From: Butyricicoccus intestinisimiae
GTDB lineage: Bacteria > Bacillota > Clostridia > Oscillospirales > Butyricicoccaceae
Direction: 5' to 3'
Length of the DNA: 64,000 nt
Assembly: GCF_018918345.1 (NCBI RefSeq)
Contig: NZ_JAHLQI010000001.1
Span: 590,490-654,489, forward strand
Shown here: piece by piece, positions 1 through 7,540 of the stretch
How the letters are laid out: every line of letters starts with the position of its first letter
How positions within the stretch are numbered: the first letter of the stretch is position 1
Notes under the pieces: generated by a model
Databases searched by the model: none
What the model saw: only the letters and a program-made list of their open reading frames with translations
What the model was told of the DNA's origin: nothing
Program-made: the position numbers and the translations under genes

Positions 1-20
1 GCCGCTGTTCAAAAGTGAAG

Positions 21-38
21 TGACCCCAAAAGTTAAAC
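21..38. repeat. Candidate terminal repeat of an IS3-family element
   Basis: The stretch TGACCCCAAAAGTTAAAC lies about 20 bp beyond the stop codon of the transposase remnant. Ends of IS3/IS150-group elements commonly carry a TGaCCCCAAAAGTT-type sequence, so this is probably the right end of the insertion sequence. The partner end is not in the window because the other side of the remnant is lost. Confidence 0.5.
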
Positions 39-59
39 AATATTTCAGAAAAAATTTAT

Positions 60-283
60 TCAAGCAACCGAAAGGGCTTGCTGTCTGTGAATTACAGGCG
101 GCGGGTCCTTTAACTTTGCCTTGATTTCGCGGTTGGTTATTGTAGTAGTCCAGATACTCCATGAGTTCCTATTTGAAGTATTCCATGGATTGAAATTCTT
201 GCGGATAAAACAGTTCACTCTTGAGTAATCCAAAGAACTTTTCAATCACAGCATTGTCCAGGCAGTTTTCCTTGCGACTAAAT
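60..283 (-). pseudogene. IS3-family transposase (OrfB) 3' remnant
   Basis: Read on the minus strand, the translation starts at SRKENCLDNAVIEKFFG and ends in IKAKL..PPPVIHRQQALS, the typical last ~75 residues of the rve-type integrase (OrfB) of IS3-family elements. It contains the last part of the DDE catalytic domain, including the NCLDNAVIE block with its final acidic residue. An in-frame TAG at 169-171 splits it, and homology stops abruptly near 283, so about three quarters of the gene is missing. It is dead. Its presence marks the left edge as a zone of mobile-DNA turnover. Confidence 0.85.
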
Positions 284-692
284 AGATGTGCCCTCCCCAA
301 TCGTTAACCTGCGTTGCACTCCTTACTTCAAATCGTCTCGCCGCCTCGCAATAACGCCTATCATGGTTTCTACCACCATTTTGTTAGACATCATATCATA
401 CTGTCTAACAAATGAGGTGCAGTTCAAAGTCACTCTCTACGTTTTCGTATGGAGATTGCAATATCGACGCAGATTAAATCTGATAAAAAGTTCGATATTT
501 GTGACATAGAATGAAAAAGGCAGTGTAAATTGAGTTATTTTGAGTAAGAAAGCAACAGATATTTTCAAAGGGTATAAGTTGAAATGTCCTTGTATAATCA
601 TAGCAGAACTTTGAGCTAAACATCTTTTCGTGAAAAAAACGCACATATTTCTAGCAGATAGAAAATTATTTTTATTTACTAGGAGATACGAC
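284..692. other. Non-coding region upstream of rep; hairpin-rich, possible replication origin
   Basis: No credible gene is present. The region holds an 11-bp perfect inverted repeat (TTTGTTAGACA at 380-390 with its complement at 402-412). About 50 bp further is a nested structure: AATATCGA (460-467) paired with TCGATATT (492-499), enclosing the palindrome CAGATTAAATCTG (470-482). Clustered hairpins just upstream of a gene II/X-type rolling-circle initiator are what a double- or single-strand origin would look like. That role is inference. Confidence 0.45.
380..412. repeat. 11-bp inverted repeat upstream of rep
   Basis: TTTGTTAGACA (380-390) and TGTCTAACAAA (402-412) form a perfect 11-bp hairpin stem with an 11-nt loop. 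It lies about 280 bp before the replication protein start. Candidate origin element or initiator-binding site; no T-run follows, so a terminator is less likely. Confidence 0.5.
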
Positions 693-1799
693 ATGAGCAA
701 GGTTGGAATTGACGCAGTTGAATTATCATTAACAGTAAAGGCGCTTGAATGGAGACTGTTAGAGTGCAATGATAGAGTGGATCTGCATCATGGTCGGAAT
801 GATTTAAAAGCAATCTGGAATAGTGTTTCAAGAGATCAGCCAAGCTGTAATTGCATTGATCGGATTATCATCAAAGACAGTGAAAAATTTTATCGATGTA
901 CGATAGGAATTATTTGCCCTACAGATAGTAGACCCATTTTATACTGCAACCTACATTTAACAGTACACCATGCAAGGGGAAATAATTTTTTTAATATGAC
1001 ATGGAGCGAATATGATCGTTATATTAGAACAGTGGCAGATTACCTTACGGAACGTTATGGCGTAGAAATTGATGTTGAGCAGGCAACCGTTAGTTATATA
1101 GAGTTAAATTGTAACATCTCATTAACACAGGAATATAGTAGCTATGGCCGAGTACTGAAGTTGCTAATGGCCAGCTTGAATAAGAAATTTAAGGCTCTTC
1201 AATACTATGAGCGGGAAGGAGCAGTTCCCATATACGATTCACTTTTACGGGAAAACAAGTCTATATCCGTCCTCATGTATAATAAAATAAATGAAATGGG
1301 TCTAAGTGGCGATGAAAAGGTTTTGAGGATAGAATTTGCTTTAAAGACACCTAACAAGATAAGAAGAGTTTTCAACACTAGAAAATGGAATGCTCTGACT
1401 GATACGGCAATTTGTGAATGCTACCATAAATTATTTAAGAGTTTGATTGTTTGTTCATTTAAGCGTTGGAAAAATCTTTCTCAGAAGATGCTTGTACAAG
1501 AGCTGCGACAACTACAAGGGAAAAATGGCTGGCCACGGAAATGGGCACAACTTTTTATGAATCGGATTCGAGATAAAGACTTACAATCATCAAAGCCACT
1601 CATACTTGATATCGAGCAGGTATATGATGCGATGAGATGCTTGCCAGATCCTTCGAGAAATATTAGCAAGAAAATCTTACTTTTACAGCGAAATGAGCAG
1701 GCTATCTGCGACAGTACATACCTACATAAGGATTTATTAAAGGTTGATGAAATCTTTCAAAAAGAACAATGTGCATATAAAAATTTCTCGTCTGAATAA
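693..1799 (+). CDS. Phage/plasmid replication initiator, gene II/X family
   Basis: A 368-residue protein resembling the replication initiators of filamentous phages and some plasmids (Phage_CRI / gene II-X type), which nick the origin and start rolling-circle replication. Visible hallmarks are the central HLTVHHARG block, the motif SYIELNCNIS and the conserved region around VLRIEFALKTPNKI. An upstream in-frame ATG exists at 630, but the ATG at 693 follows a good AGGAG (681-685) and is preferred. The gene stands alone in plus orientation, ends in a strong hairpin shared with the convergent resolvase, and has hairpin-rich DNA upstream. It probably belongs to a cryptic integrated plasmid or ssDNA-phage-like element. 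Family assignment is from overall resemblance, so moderate certainty. Confidence 0.6.
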   Translation: MSKVGIDAVELSLTVKALEWRLLECNDRVDLHHGRNDLKAIWNSVSRDQPSCNCIDRIIIKDSEKFYRCTIGIICPTDSRPILYCNLHLTVHHARGNNFFNMTWSEYDRYIRTVADYLTERYGVEIDVEQATVSYIELNCNISLTQEYSSYGRVLKLLMASLNKKFKALQYYEREGAVPIYDSLLRENKSISVLMYNKINEMGLSGDEKVLRIEFALKTPNKIRRVFNTRKWNALTDTAICECYHKLFKSLIVCSFKRWKNLSQKMLVQELRQLQGKNGWPRKWAQLFMNRIRDKDLQSSKPLILDIEQVYDAMRCLPDPSRNISKKILLLQRNEQAICDSTYLHKDLLKVDEIFQKEQCAYKNFSSE

Positions 1800-1816
1800 T
1801 CGGACGAGAAATTTTT
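1779..1816. terminator. Bidirectional rho-independent terminator
   Basis: A perfect 14-bp stem, AAAAATTTCTCGTC (1779-1792) with its complement (1803-1816) and a 10-nt loop, carries A/T tracts on both sides. It lies between the convergent rep and resolvase genes and can stop both. Confidence 0.85.
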
Positions 1817-1821
1817 AGGAA

Positions 1822-2439
1822 TTAAATTCCGATTTTTTTACAGAGATTATACCAAGTACCACGTGATATAGAAAGTTTCTGGCAGCACTCAAGAATAGTT
1901 AGTTTACCAGCTTTGTTTTGAGCTCTTAAGGATAGAAACAATGCTTCATCTATGCGACAAGGAGGACGTCCAATAGATCTTCCAGTGCGACTAGAGACAC
2001 GATGGTCATTTACAATAGGCATGGCGTCAATGCCTTCTTGACGACGCTTGTTAATGACTTCACGTTCTTGCTGGGCGATACAACTAAGGACTTCAATCAG
2101 AATGTTACATACCATATCTCCGATCCACTGTTGCTCTGCTGGAAACTCAATCATAGTGGTGGGAATATCGATAATGCGTACTATTACACCGTGAGAACGA
2201 AACCAAGCTAACTCATTCTGAATGCCATCCCGATCTCTACCCAATCGGTCAATTGATTTGATTATAAGTTCATCTTCGGTACAGATGATGGCTTTAAGTT
2301 TTTGATACTCTGGACGATCAAAACTTTTACCAGAGGATTTATCTGCAAAAATCTGATCTGGTTTGTATTTTTCAGCAGCTTTCAATTGCCTAGCAAGATT
2401 TTGGTCGGCTGTGCTTACACGAGCATAGAAAAACTTCAT
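1822..2439 (-). CDS. Small serine resolvase/invertase
   Basis: A 205-residue serine recombinase of the resolvase/DNA-invertase class. The N-terminal catalytic domain begins MKFFYARVSTADQ with the nucleophile Ser9, and the conserved DELIIKSIDRLGRD block carries the active-site arginines. The C-terminal ~45 residues (after SIGRPP) form the Hin-type helix-turn-helix that binds crossover sites. It would catalyse resolution of dimers or inversion at short sites using a Ser-DNA intermediate. Its ATG overlaps the stop of the upstream XRE gene as ATGA, so the two are translationally coupled. Standing back-to-back with the gene II-like initiator, it looks like the maintenance gene of a small replicon. 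Confidence 0.9.
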   Translation of the reverse strand: MKFFYARVSTADQNLARQLKAAEKYKPDQIFADKSSGKSFDRPEYQKLKAIICTEDELIIKSIDRLGRDRDGIQNELAWFRSHGVIVRIIDIPTTMIEFPAEQQWIGDMVCNILIEVLSCIAQQEREVINKRRQEGIDAMPIVNDHRVSSRTGRSIGRPPCRIDEALFLSLRAQNKAGKLTILECCQKLSISRGTWYNLCKKIGI

Positions 2440-2666
2440 TTGCTATCCAGTTCCCAACACAGCTGTTTACTCATAGAGTCACGGACAACAATTTCATATC
2501 CCATGGCATTTAGTAGAGTTAACAGCGTATCGATGCGCATACCGTGTTGACGTTGCAGAAAATTACAGACTGCGCTCTGGCTGCTGAGACCACAAGCTTC
2601 AGCAAGACGAGATTGTGTCATACCACGTTCGTGCATAGCAGTACGCAGCAGTTTACTAGTGTTCAT
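2436..2666 (-). CDS. XRE-family transcriptional regulator
   Basis: A 76-residue single-domain helix-turn-helix protein. The recognition region GMTQSRLAEACGLSSQSAV followed by LLTLLNAMGYE is a standard Cro/CI-type HTH. The chosen ATG (2666) follows a GAGGTG ribosome binding site; an upstream in-frame ATG at 2705 would add 13 residues but has no such site. It is cotranscribed and overlaps by 4 bp with the downstream resolvase, so it most likely controls expression of that gene through the inverted repeats just upstream (2702-2743). Confidence 0.85.
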   Translation of the reverse strand: MNTSKLLRTAMHERGMTQSRLAEACGLSSQSAVCNFLQRQHGMRIDTLLTLLNAMGYEIVVRDSMSKQLCWELDSK

Positions 2667-2701
2667 AATTTTCACCTCATTGTAAATATGTGTTTTTTTA
2701 C

Positions 2702-2743
2702 ACAAGATTGTCTAAAAAACTAGAGTTTTTTGAACACTCTTGT
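2702..2743. promoter_or_regulatory. 42-bp imperfect palindrome upstream of xre-resolvase operon
   Basis: The core AAAAAACTAGAGTTTTTT (2714-2731) is a perfect palindrome. The symmetry extends outward to ACAAGA...TCTTGT, with 17 of 20 positions matching on each side. It starts 36 bp upstream of the chosen regulator start. It could be the operator of the XRE protein or the crossover/res site of the resolvase; both are inferences. Confidence 0.55.
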
Positions 2744-2850
2744 CTCATCACGAAATCATAATATTATTTAGCAGAGCAAAAGGAAAAATAGATGTAAAAT
2801 ATCACGAATTAATAATGGTAGATTTTTATAACATCAATTCGTAATAAATG

Positions 2851-2885
2851 AAATATCCGAGTCATTTATGATAACTCGGATATTT
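2851..2885. terminator. Rho-independent terminator
   Basis: AAATATCCGAGT (2851-2862) pairs perfectly with ACTCGGATATTT (2874-2885). The structure follows the stop codon of the minus-strand gene ending at 2889 and also carries a T-run on the plus strand. Confidence 0.8.
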
Positions 2886-2888
2886 TTA

Positions 2889-3272
2889 CTAAAAAATTGT
2901 GGTGCTATTTTCAAAAAACTCATTATTGATGCGGTGTTGCTTAATACGTCTGCTAATAGTTGAAGCGTTAACCTTGCTATGAGACTCATGGTGGAAAAGA
3001 TTTGTAGCAATAAATTGATTTGATTGCTTTTGAGCTTTCATCTTAAAAATATCAGCACAAGTGATGATGTTCCCAGACGAATCAACAAGAGGTTTGCGCT
3101 TTGCTCCCGCATGACGGATATTGTTCTTTTCTTCAATGATTAAATAAAGATTTCCCTCGTGCTGTACAACGCGCATGAGCAATCCGACTTTGGATAGGCG
3201 ATGACGTAGATCATAAATGAGGTTATTGGGATTATTGGAGGCAATATGAACAATCTGACTAATCATTTGCAT
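2889..3272 (-). CDS. Small mobile-element protein, paralogue of the next gene
   Basis: A 127-residue protein with no function I can assign. The central signature RHAGAKRKPLVDSSGNIIT-DIF is followed by a region rich in basic and polar residues (ATNLFHHE...STISRRIKQHR) that could form a small helix-turn-helix. The neighbouring 131-residue protein has the same layout (RNAGRPHK...DCVGNVIT-DSIY, then SYSSARRRLRENK), so the two are diverged duplicates. This HAG(R/A)-K-D-GN-IT arrangement is reminiscent of DNA-binding accessory proteins in Firmicutes mobile elements, but that is memory, not proof. Terminator at its 3' end; 17 bp downstream of its paralogue. Confidence 0.6.
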   Translation of the reverse strand: MQMISQIVHIASNNPNNLIYDLRHRLSKVGLLMRVVQHEGNLYLIIEEKNNIRHAGAKRKPLVDSSGNIITCADIFKMKAQKQSNQFIATNLFHHESHSKVNASTISRRIKQHRINNEFFENSTTIF

Positions 3273-3289
3273 AAATATTATAGCCTTTC

Positions 3290-3685
3290 TTAAAAAGGTT
3301 CGTTATTACCAGCGCGCAATTTGGAATTAGGAGTATCCGGTTTATTTTCACGCAACCGGCGACGTGCACTAGAATATGAAATAGAATCAAAGTGTCTACT
3401 TATTTCGCTTGATAAGCAATCTATAGAAGGCTTATAAGATAAAGATTGTATAAATTGGTAGATAGAATCCCAAGTGATAACATTTCCAACACAATCTCTA
3501 AAAATTTTATGTGGACGACCAGCATTGCGGGCGTTAACAACAGTCTGAGTTTCATCCCACGAAAGAGATAATGTGCTGTCGTTATATTTTTGCACTCTAA
3601 TTCCTGCTGCGTGCAATTTTTGAATTATTTTTTTTGATTCTTCATCCGAGGATAGCGTATAAGGGCGAATTAAAAGTTTAAACAT
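3290..3685 (-). CDS. Small mobile-element protein, paralogue of the previous gene
   Basis: A 131-residue protein of unknown function. It shares with its downstream neighbour the block NAGRPHK...D-GNVITWDSIYQF, followed by a C-terminal basic helix pair (EISRHFDSISYSSARRRL). The start at 3685 is chosen because the ATG overlaps the stop codon of the preceding ORF (translational coupling) and aligns with the paralogue's start; an in-frame TTG at 3724 would add 13 residues. The shared signature suggests a conserved small DNA-binding or recombination-accessory protein. No catalytic motif seen. Confidence 0.55.
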   Translation of the reverse strand: MFKLLIRPYTLSSDEESKKIIQKLHAAGIRVQKYNDSTLSLSWDETQTVVNARNAGRPHKIFRDCVGNVITWDSIYQFIQSLSYKPSIDCLSSEISRHFDSISYSSARRRLRENKPDTPNSKLRAGNNEPF

Positions 3686-4028
3686 TTTGCTCAAGAATAC
3701 CAAAGTGATAAAAAATTTCTTCAATAAGTTTGCGTTTTTCAGGAGTTACCTGAGGCTGTTTTTGATCTGATTTTTTAGAAATATTAAAGTTTTTTCGTAA
3801 CTCAAGACCGTTAGCTCTCTTTACTTGTGCAATTTCAAGACTACTGAGCTTTACACCATAATGATGTAAAGCAAAATCCTTAATTTCGCTGTATGTAACA
3901 GATAAACCTGCATTATTTTTTAGAGATGAGAGATCAAGATCTACATCAATATAATCATCTGGTTTTTTCCCACCTAACAGAGCAACCGTCTCCACATGGC
4001 TCGATAGGTCCGGATTGATGTCGATCAT
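3678..4028 (-). CDS. rlmD-tail-like ORF (HVETV junction) with C-terminal extension
   Basis: A 116-residue ORF whose residues ~11-20 (SHVETVALLGG) match the extreme C-terminus of RlmD/RumA uracil methyltransferases (compare HVETVCLLSRK at the end of the intact rlmD in this window). A ~90-residue extension follows, containing TYSEIKDFALHHYGVKLSSL, EIAQVKR and a KQPQVTPEKRKLIEE tail. No methyltransferase domain precedes it. The HVETV codons contain the 14-bp site I read as an attachment site, so this ORF is best explained as a junction product: a displaced or element-borne 3' end given a new start codon by the adjoining element. Extension function unknown. Confidence 0.55.
   Translation of the reverse strand: MIDINPDLSSHVETVALLGGKKPDDYIDVDLDLSSLKNNAGLSVTYSEIKDFALHHYGVKLSSLEIAQVKRANGLELRKNFNISKKSDQKQPQVTPEKRKLIEEIFYHFGILEQNV
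3985..3998. other. Candidate attachment site (left)
   Basis: ACCGTCTCCACATG matches ACCGTCTCAACGTG at 59014-59027 at 12 of 14 positions. Both are in the same orientation and both encode the HVETV codons of an rlmD-like 3' end. Serine-recombinase triplets are known to insert elements in the 3' end of rumA/rlmD, and such a triplet ends at 57050. Confidence 0.55.
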
Positions 4029-4392
4029 CGGGAATCTATCTAAACCAATATGGTTTGTACCAAAATATCTCCGTTTGTTCGTGGAAACATATCTACAAAT
4101 TCTGTAGCAAAAATATCTTGATACATTTCGCTATCCATATCTCAGCCTGAACCTTGTTTGTCCACGAAAAAAGTTCAACTTTTTTATTCGTTTCTACTAT
4201 TATTTCTACTATTATAGTGATTCCAACATAAAAGTCAAATTTTGCGAGGAACCGCCATCGCCTCAACCTTGTCCGTTCTTCCTACAAAGAACAGGTCAAC
4301 GGCTATTTTTCGTCCTAACTGATGTTCATTTTTCCATGCACTCGACCTTATTATGTCTGAAAATCCAGCATTGAAAGGGAGAACCGAACCTA
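4029..4392. other. Gap region, no confident gene
   Basis: This stretch separates the junction ORF from the rhuM stop codon. A 32-codon minus-strand ORF (4040-4138) contains the tetrapeptide FPRT, also found just before HVETV in RlmD, which could mean a scrambled rlmD-like remnant. Another short minus-strand reading (around 4240-4330) has no proper start. A repeat of TTTCTACTATTA occurs at about 4190-4215. Nothing further can be supported. Confidence 0.4.
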
Positions 4393-5430
4393 TTACTTCT
4401 TCGCATTCTCTTCCAGTTCCAGCATGTACTTATCAAAGTCGGACATAAAAAGTCTGTCCTGAATGACACGATACTTTTCAAATTCAGTCTCGGCTTTAGC
4501 CTTGGCAATCTCTGCCGTGATCTTTCCTGCATCCTGAAGGACCTCTCTGTCATCAGCCATCAGGAATAAATCCAGACGCTTTGCCCAGTCCTCCATTGTC
4601 ATCGGAATATGACGCTCTGCGCGATCCTCTGCCAGATCCAGATATGCCGAAACGATACGCTCTAATGAACGCATTTCCTTTTCTGAAAGATAATTCTTTG
4701 CAACGCTCACATCACTTTTTACAATCTTGCCTTCCGGCGCTGCTGCCCATGTGGTTAGCCCCATATGTGGCTTATCAGCATCTGCTCGCTCATAAATCAA
4801 CTCTGCTGCCGTATGTCCGTGAACTGCATAATGCATCTTGTTCTGCACCTTAGCAAAGAACTGTTTTGTCGTTTTTGCTGTGCGGTCGTAATCAAGAGCT
4901 GTAGCATAGATGTCTGTTATCTTCTGATAGAATCTACGCTCAGACAAACGGATCTCACGAATCTGTTCAAGCAAACGATCAAAGTATTCTGTTGTGAGCA
5001 CTGATCCACCATTTTTTAGACGTTCGTCATCCATAACCCAGCCTTTGATGGTGTAGTCCTTGGCAATTTGATTGACCCATTTACGGAACTGCACCGCACG
5101 CTCAGAATTGACCTTGAATCCAACAGCAATGATCATCTCCAAGGAATAGTGATTTGTGCTGTAGCTTTTTCCGTCAGCGGCAGTTATTCGAAATTTTCGA
5201 ATAACTGAATCCTCCTGTAGTTCGCTATCCTCGAATATTTTCTTAATATGATAATTTATTGTGTTAGTACCCACGTCATATAATGTGGCCATCATCTTCT
5301 GCGTTAGCCATATATTCTCATCCTCATAGCGCATCTCGATACTGTCCTGCTGATCACCGACAGAGGCAACATACGTCAGGTATTCTGCAGCACTGGAACG
5401 GATGGTTATTTCATCTTTTTTCTTTTTCAA
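4393..5430 (-). CDS. RhuM-family protein
   Basis: A 345-residue member of the Virulence_RhuM family, frequently found beside type I restriction genes and in toxin-rich islands; its biochemical role is unproven. Family marks include IWLTQKMMATLYDVGTNTIN, a winged-helix-like N-terminus, then the NSERAVQFRKWVN and IKGWVMDDERLKNGG blocks and a helical C-terminus ending LELEENAKK. The preferred start is TTG at 5430, seven bases after AAAGGAGG; an ATG at 5481 would overlap the upstream DUF262 gene by 20 bp but lacks a clear binding site. It is the last gene of the leftward defence operon. Confidence 0.85.
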   Translation of the reverse strand: MKKKKDEITIRSSAAEYLTYVASVGDQQDSIEMRYEDENIWLTQKMMATLYDVGTNTINYHIKKIFEDSELQEDSVIRKFRITAADGKSYSTNHYSLEMIIAVGFKVNSERAVQFRKWVNQIAKDYTIKGWVMDDERLKNGGSVLTTEYFDRLLEQIREIRLSERRFYQKITDIYATALDYDRTAKTTKQFFAKVQNKMHYAVHGHTAAELIYERADADKPHMGLTTWAAAPEGKIVKSDVSVAKNYLSEKEMRSLERIVSAYLDLAEDRAERHIPMTMEDWAKRLDLFLMADDREVLQDAGKITAEIAKAKAETEFEKYRVIQDRLFMSDFDKYMLELEENAKK

Positions 5431-5461
5431 ATAGGATGCCTCCTTTAATGTTTCCAAATCA

Positions 5462-7528
5462 TTATTCTGCCTGTGCATCATAGGATTGCTTCACAATTTC
5501 CATGATTTGATCTAATTCATCCTGATGCTCCATAAACAATTCTACATCACCATTTCCCCAACGACCTAAACCTGTGATATCCTTGCAGATACCGTTAGGA
5601 TCATTAATCTCTGAAAACTTCATATTAATCGAAATACGCAATCTTTGTTTCTGGAAGACAATATCAACAAAATTAGTATCCAGCTTATAAGCAACATACA
5701 ACTTTTTATATTCCTTCTTCACCGCTGGAGATAAGTTCATAATACGCTTATCCAAAGACTCAAACAGCATTCTTGTAAAAGCATTAACATCATATGATTC
5801 TAAGGAATACTTCTGCACTGTTTTTTCTTCTGCTTGATATGGTGCTAGTTCTGCAGCTGTTAAAGTTGGATATGGCCAAATAGTTTCTGCTTTCTTTGCT
5901 AATTCATTTGCTCTCTCTTGGATGTGTTTCTCATTCCATTCATTCTGCAAAACCACATATTTATTAAGCCTAAGTGCACTTTCCTTAAATCCACCCGGCA
6001 TATCCATCTTATCCAAGAAAGGCCTGTCACTCATCTCGGAATTATATGCAGTCAAAGTAAGATTGCCAATTGTATGTAAATATTTCTTCTGTACCTCCTG
6101 CCACTCAGGGCCAAGATCAGTTTGCCACTCCAAAGAAAGATTTTTGTTTTGCGGCATAATATGCTCAATGGTGTAATTTTCTATAGTAATTGGAGCTTTG
6201 TTTTCAAAATTTTCCAAGCGACTTAGAATATAATTTCTAGCACGCATATTATAAATATCACGATTTACGAATGCACCTTCAAACTTATCGTTATCCGGGA
6301 ATTCTTTATAAGTATCCTGCATTACAAAGAATGCCTTAACAGAATTCAGGTAATCATCTGGTTTAATATAATTCTTCAACGTTGCAAAGGTCTTGTTCAT
6401 CGAATTAGTCGGAATTTCGCAAATTGCACGTCTCAGGACATAGCTAATACAAAGCTTCAGAATTTCCTTCAACTCATCTGATGTTATCAGTTCTTCGGTA
6501 CAGTCATGATGAATCTTCAGTAAGAATGGATAAGATACTTCCATTCTCAAATCGATAATATCTTCATATAACTTCTTTAAATCCGTGTCAGAGTTTCGCT
6601 TAAATACGATGTTAGTGTAATATTTTGCGTAGTCCAGCAAATCTTGACACAGTTCTCTAATACTTCCAAATTCGCAGTTCAAGTGATACAACTTGAACTC
6701 TTCATATACACGTCCTTGCTTTGGAATACGAGAAAGCTTCATGGTTAAGTAATGGCGGAAAAAAGCATCCATTACAGATCCTTGCGTTTCATAAATAAAC
6801 AGTTGTTCCATAGGCCGCCAGAGATGCTCATATACATAGGTTTGCTCTGATGGCTCTAATCCCATCAAAACATAGTTACGAATCAAATCAGATTCTGAAA
6901 GTTCCTTACCGGTAGAGTTCAAGCTTTCAAAAATTGCCTGTGCATCGTCTACAGTACGGTCTAACGTGATATTAACAATCTGTAATTTTCCAATTGACTC
7001 GTATACCTCTGCAGGCTGAATTTCTTTATCGGCCAGCTTGTTAGCGAAAAAGTTGTAATTTTCAATCAGCCTTGATCGAGTACCTTCTGCAATTGGCTTT
7101 TCCTCAACAAGGCTTATAAGAATGTCCCTATCTGTTTCGGTTAACAGTAACTTATACCGTTCATCACCATTTTCGTACTCATTTTTTAGAAGCATATTAT
7201 CTATACGACGAGCATTAATTGTTGTGTCACCAGGATTCTTTATTGCATAATCGCGCAAAGCCAGGAGAAGAAGAGTTAACGTAGTCATTCGCTGCTGCCC
7301 ATCAATAATCATATATTTCTGAACACCTGTTGGCATTGCCTGCTCAGCAATATTAACAATAGATCCAACAAAATGGCCAGCTTTACCTTTTCTCTGCATC
7401 TCTACAATATCGTTCCAAAGTCGTTTACACTGATCAATGTCCCAGCTGTAAAATCGCTGATAAACTGGAATCAAAAACTGTTTATTTCCATTTAATATCT
7501 CATAGATATTGCCTTTACGTGCATCCAT
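5462..7528 (-). CDS. DUF262/DUF1524 (GmrSD-like) nuclease
   Basis: A 688-residue protein with an N-terminal DUF262 ParB-like NTPase domain (IPVYQRFYSWD, then the hallmark DGQQRMTTLTLLLLAL at ~75-95) and a C-terminal DUF1524 HNH nuclease region (YTIEHIMPQNKNL near residue 450, then HTIGNLTLT). Proteins with this pairing, as in GmrSD and related single-chain enzymes, act as nucleotide-dependent, modification-dependent DNases against phage DNA. The gene begins 12 bp after the hsdR stop with GGAGGTG, so it is cotranscribed with the type I system. Both domain hallmarks are intact. Whether this one senses modified DNA or partners with the type I complex is unknown. Confidence 0.9.
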   Translation of the reverse strand: MDARKGNIYEILNGNKQFLIPVYQRFYSWDIDQCKRLWNDIVEMQRKGKAGHFVGSIVNIAEQAMPTGVQKYMIIDGQQRMTTLTLLLLALRDYAIKNPGDTTINARRIDNMLLKNEYENGDERYKLLLTETDRDILISLVEEKPIAEGTRSRLIENYNFFANKLADKEIQPAEVYESIGKLQIVNITLDRTVDDAQAIFESLNSTGKELSESDLIRNYVLMGLEPSEQTYVYEHLWRPMEQLFIYETQGSVMDAFFRHYLTMKLSRIPKQGRVYEEFKLYHLNCEFGSIRELCQDLLDYAKYYTNIVFKRNSDTDLKKLYEDIIDLRMEVSYPFLLKIHHDCTEELITSDELKEILKLCISYVLRRAICEIPTNSMNKTFATLKNYIKPDDYLNSVKAFFVMQDTYKEFPDNDKFEGAFVNRDIYNMRARNYILSRLENFENKAPITIENYTIEHIMPQNKNLSLEWQTDLGPEWQEVQKKYLHTIGNLTLTAYNSEMSDRPFLDKMDMPGGFKESALRLNKYVVLQNEWNEKHIQERANELAKKAETIWPYPTLTAAELAPYQAEEKTVQKYSLESYDVNAFTRMLFESLDKRIMNLSPAVKKEYKKLYVAYKLDTNFVDIVFQKQRLRISINMKFSEINDPNGICKDITGLGRWGNGDVELFMEHQDELDQIMEIVKQSYDAQAE

Positions 7529-7540
7529 ACCGCACCTCCA

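Noticed and set aside
437..769. 110-codon minus-strand ORF over the rep start
   Set aside because: No binding site; overlaps the better-supported rep gene and its hairpin region.
4040..4138. 32-codon ORF containing FPRT
   Set aside because: Too short, weak binding site; perhaps scrambled rlmD-like DNA, mentioned in the gap entry only.
4326..4553. 75-codon ORF overlapping the rhuM 3' end
   Set aside because: Different frame of the rhuM region without homology; not a separate gene.
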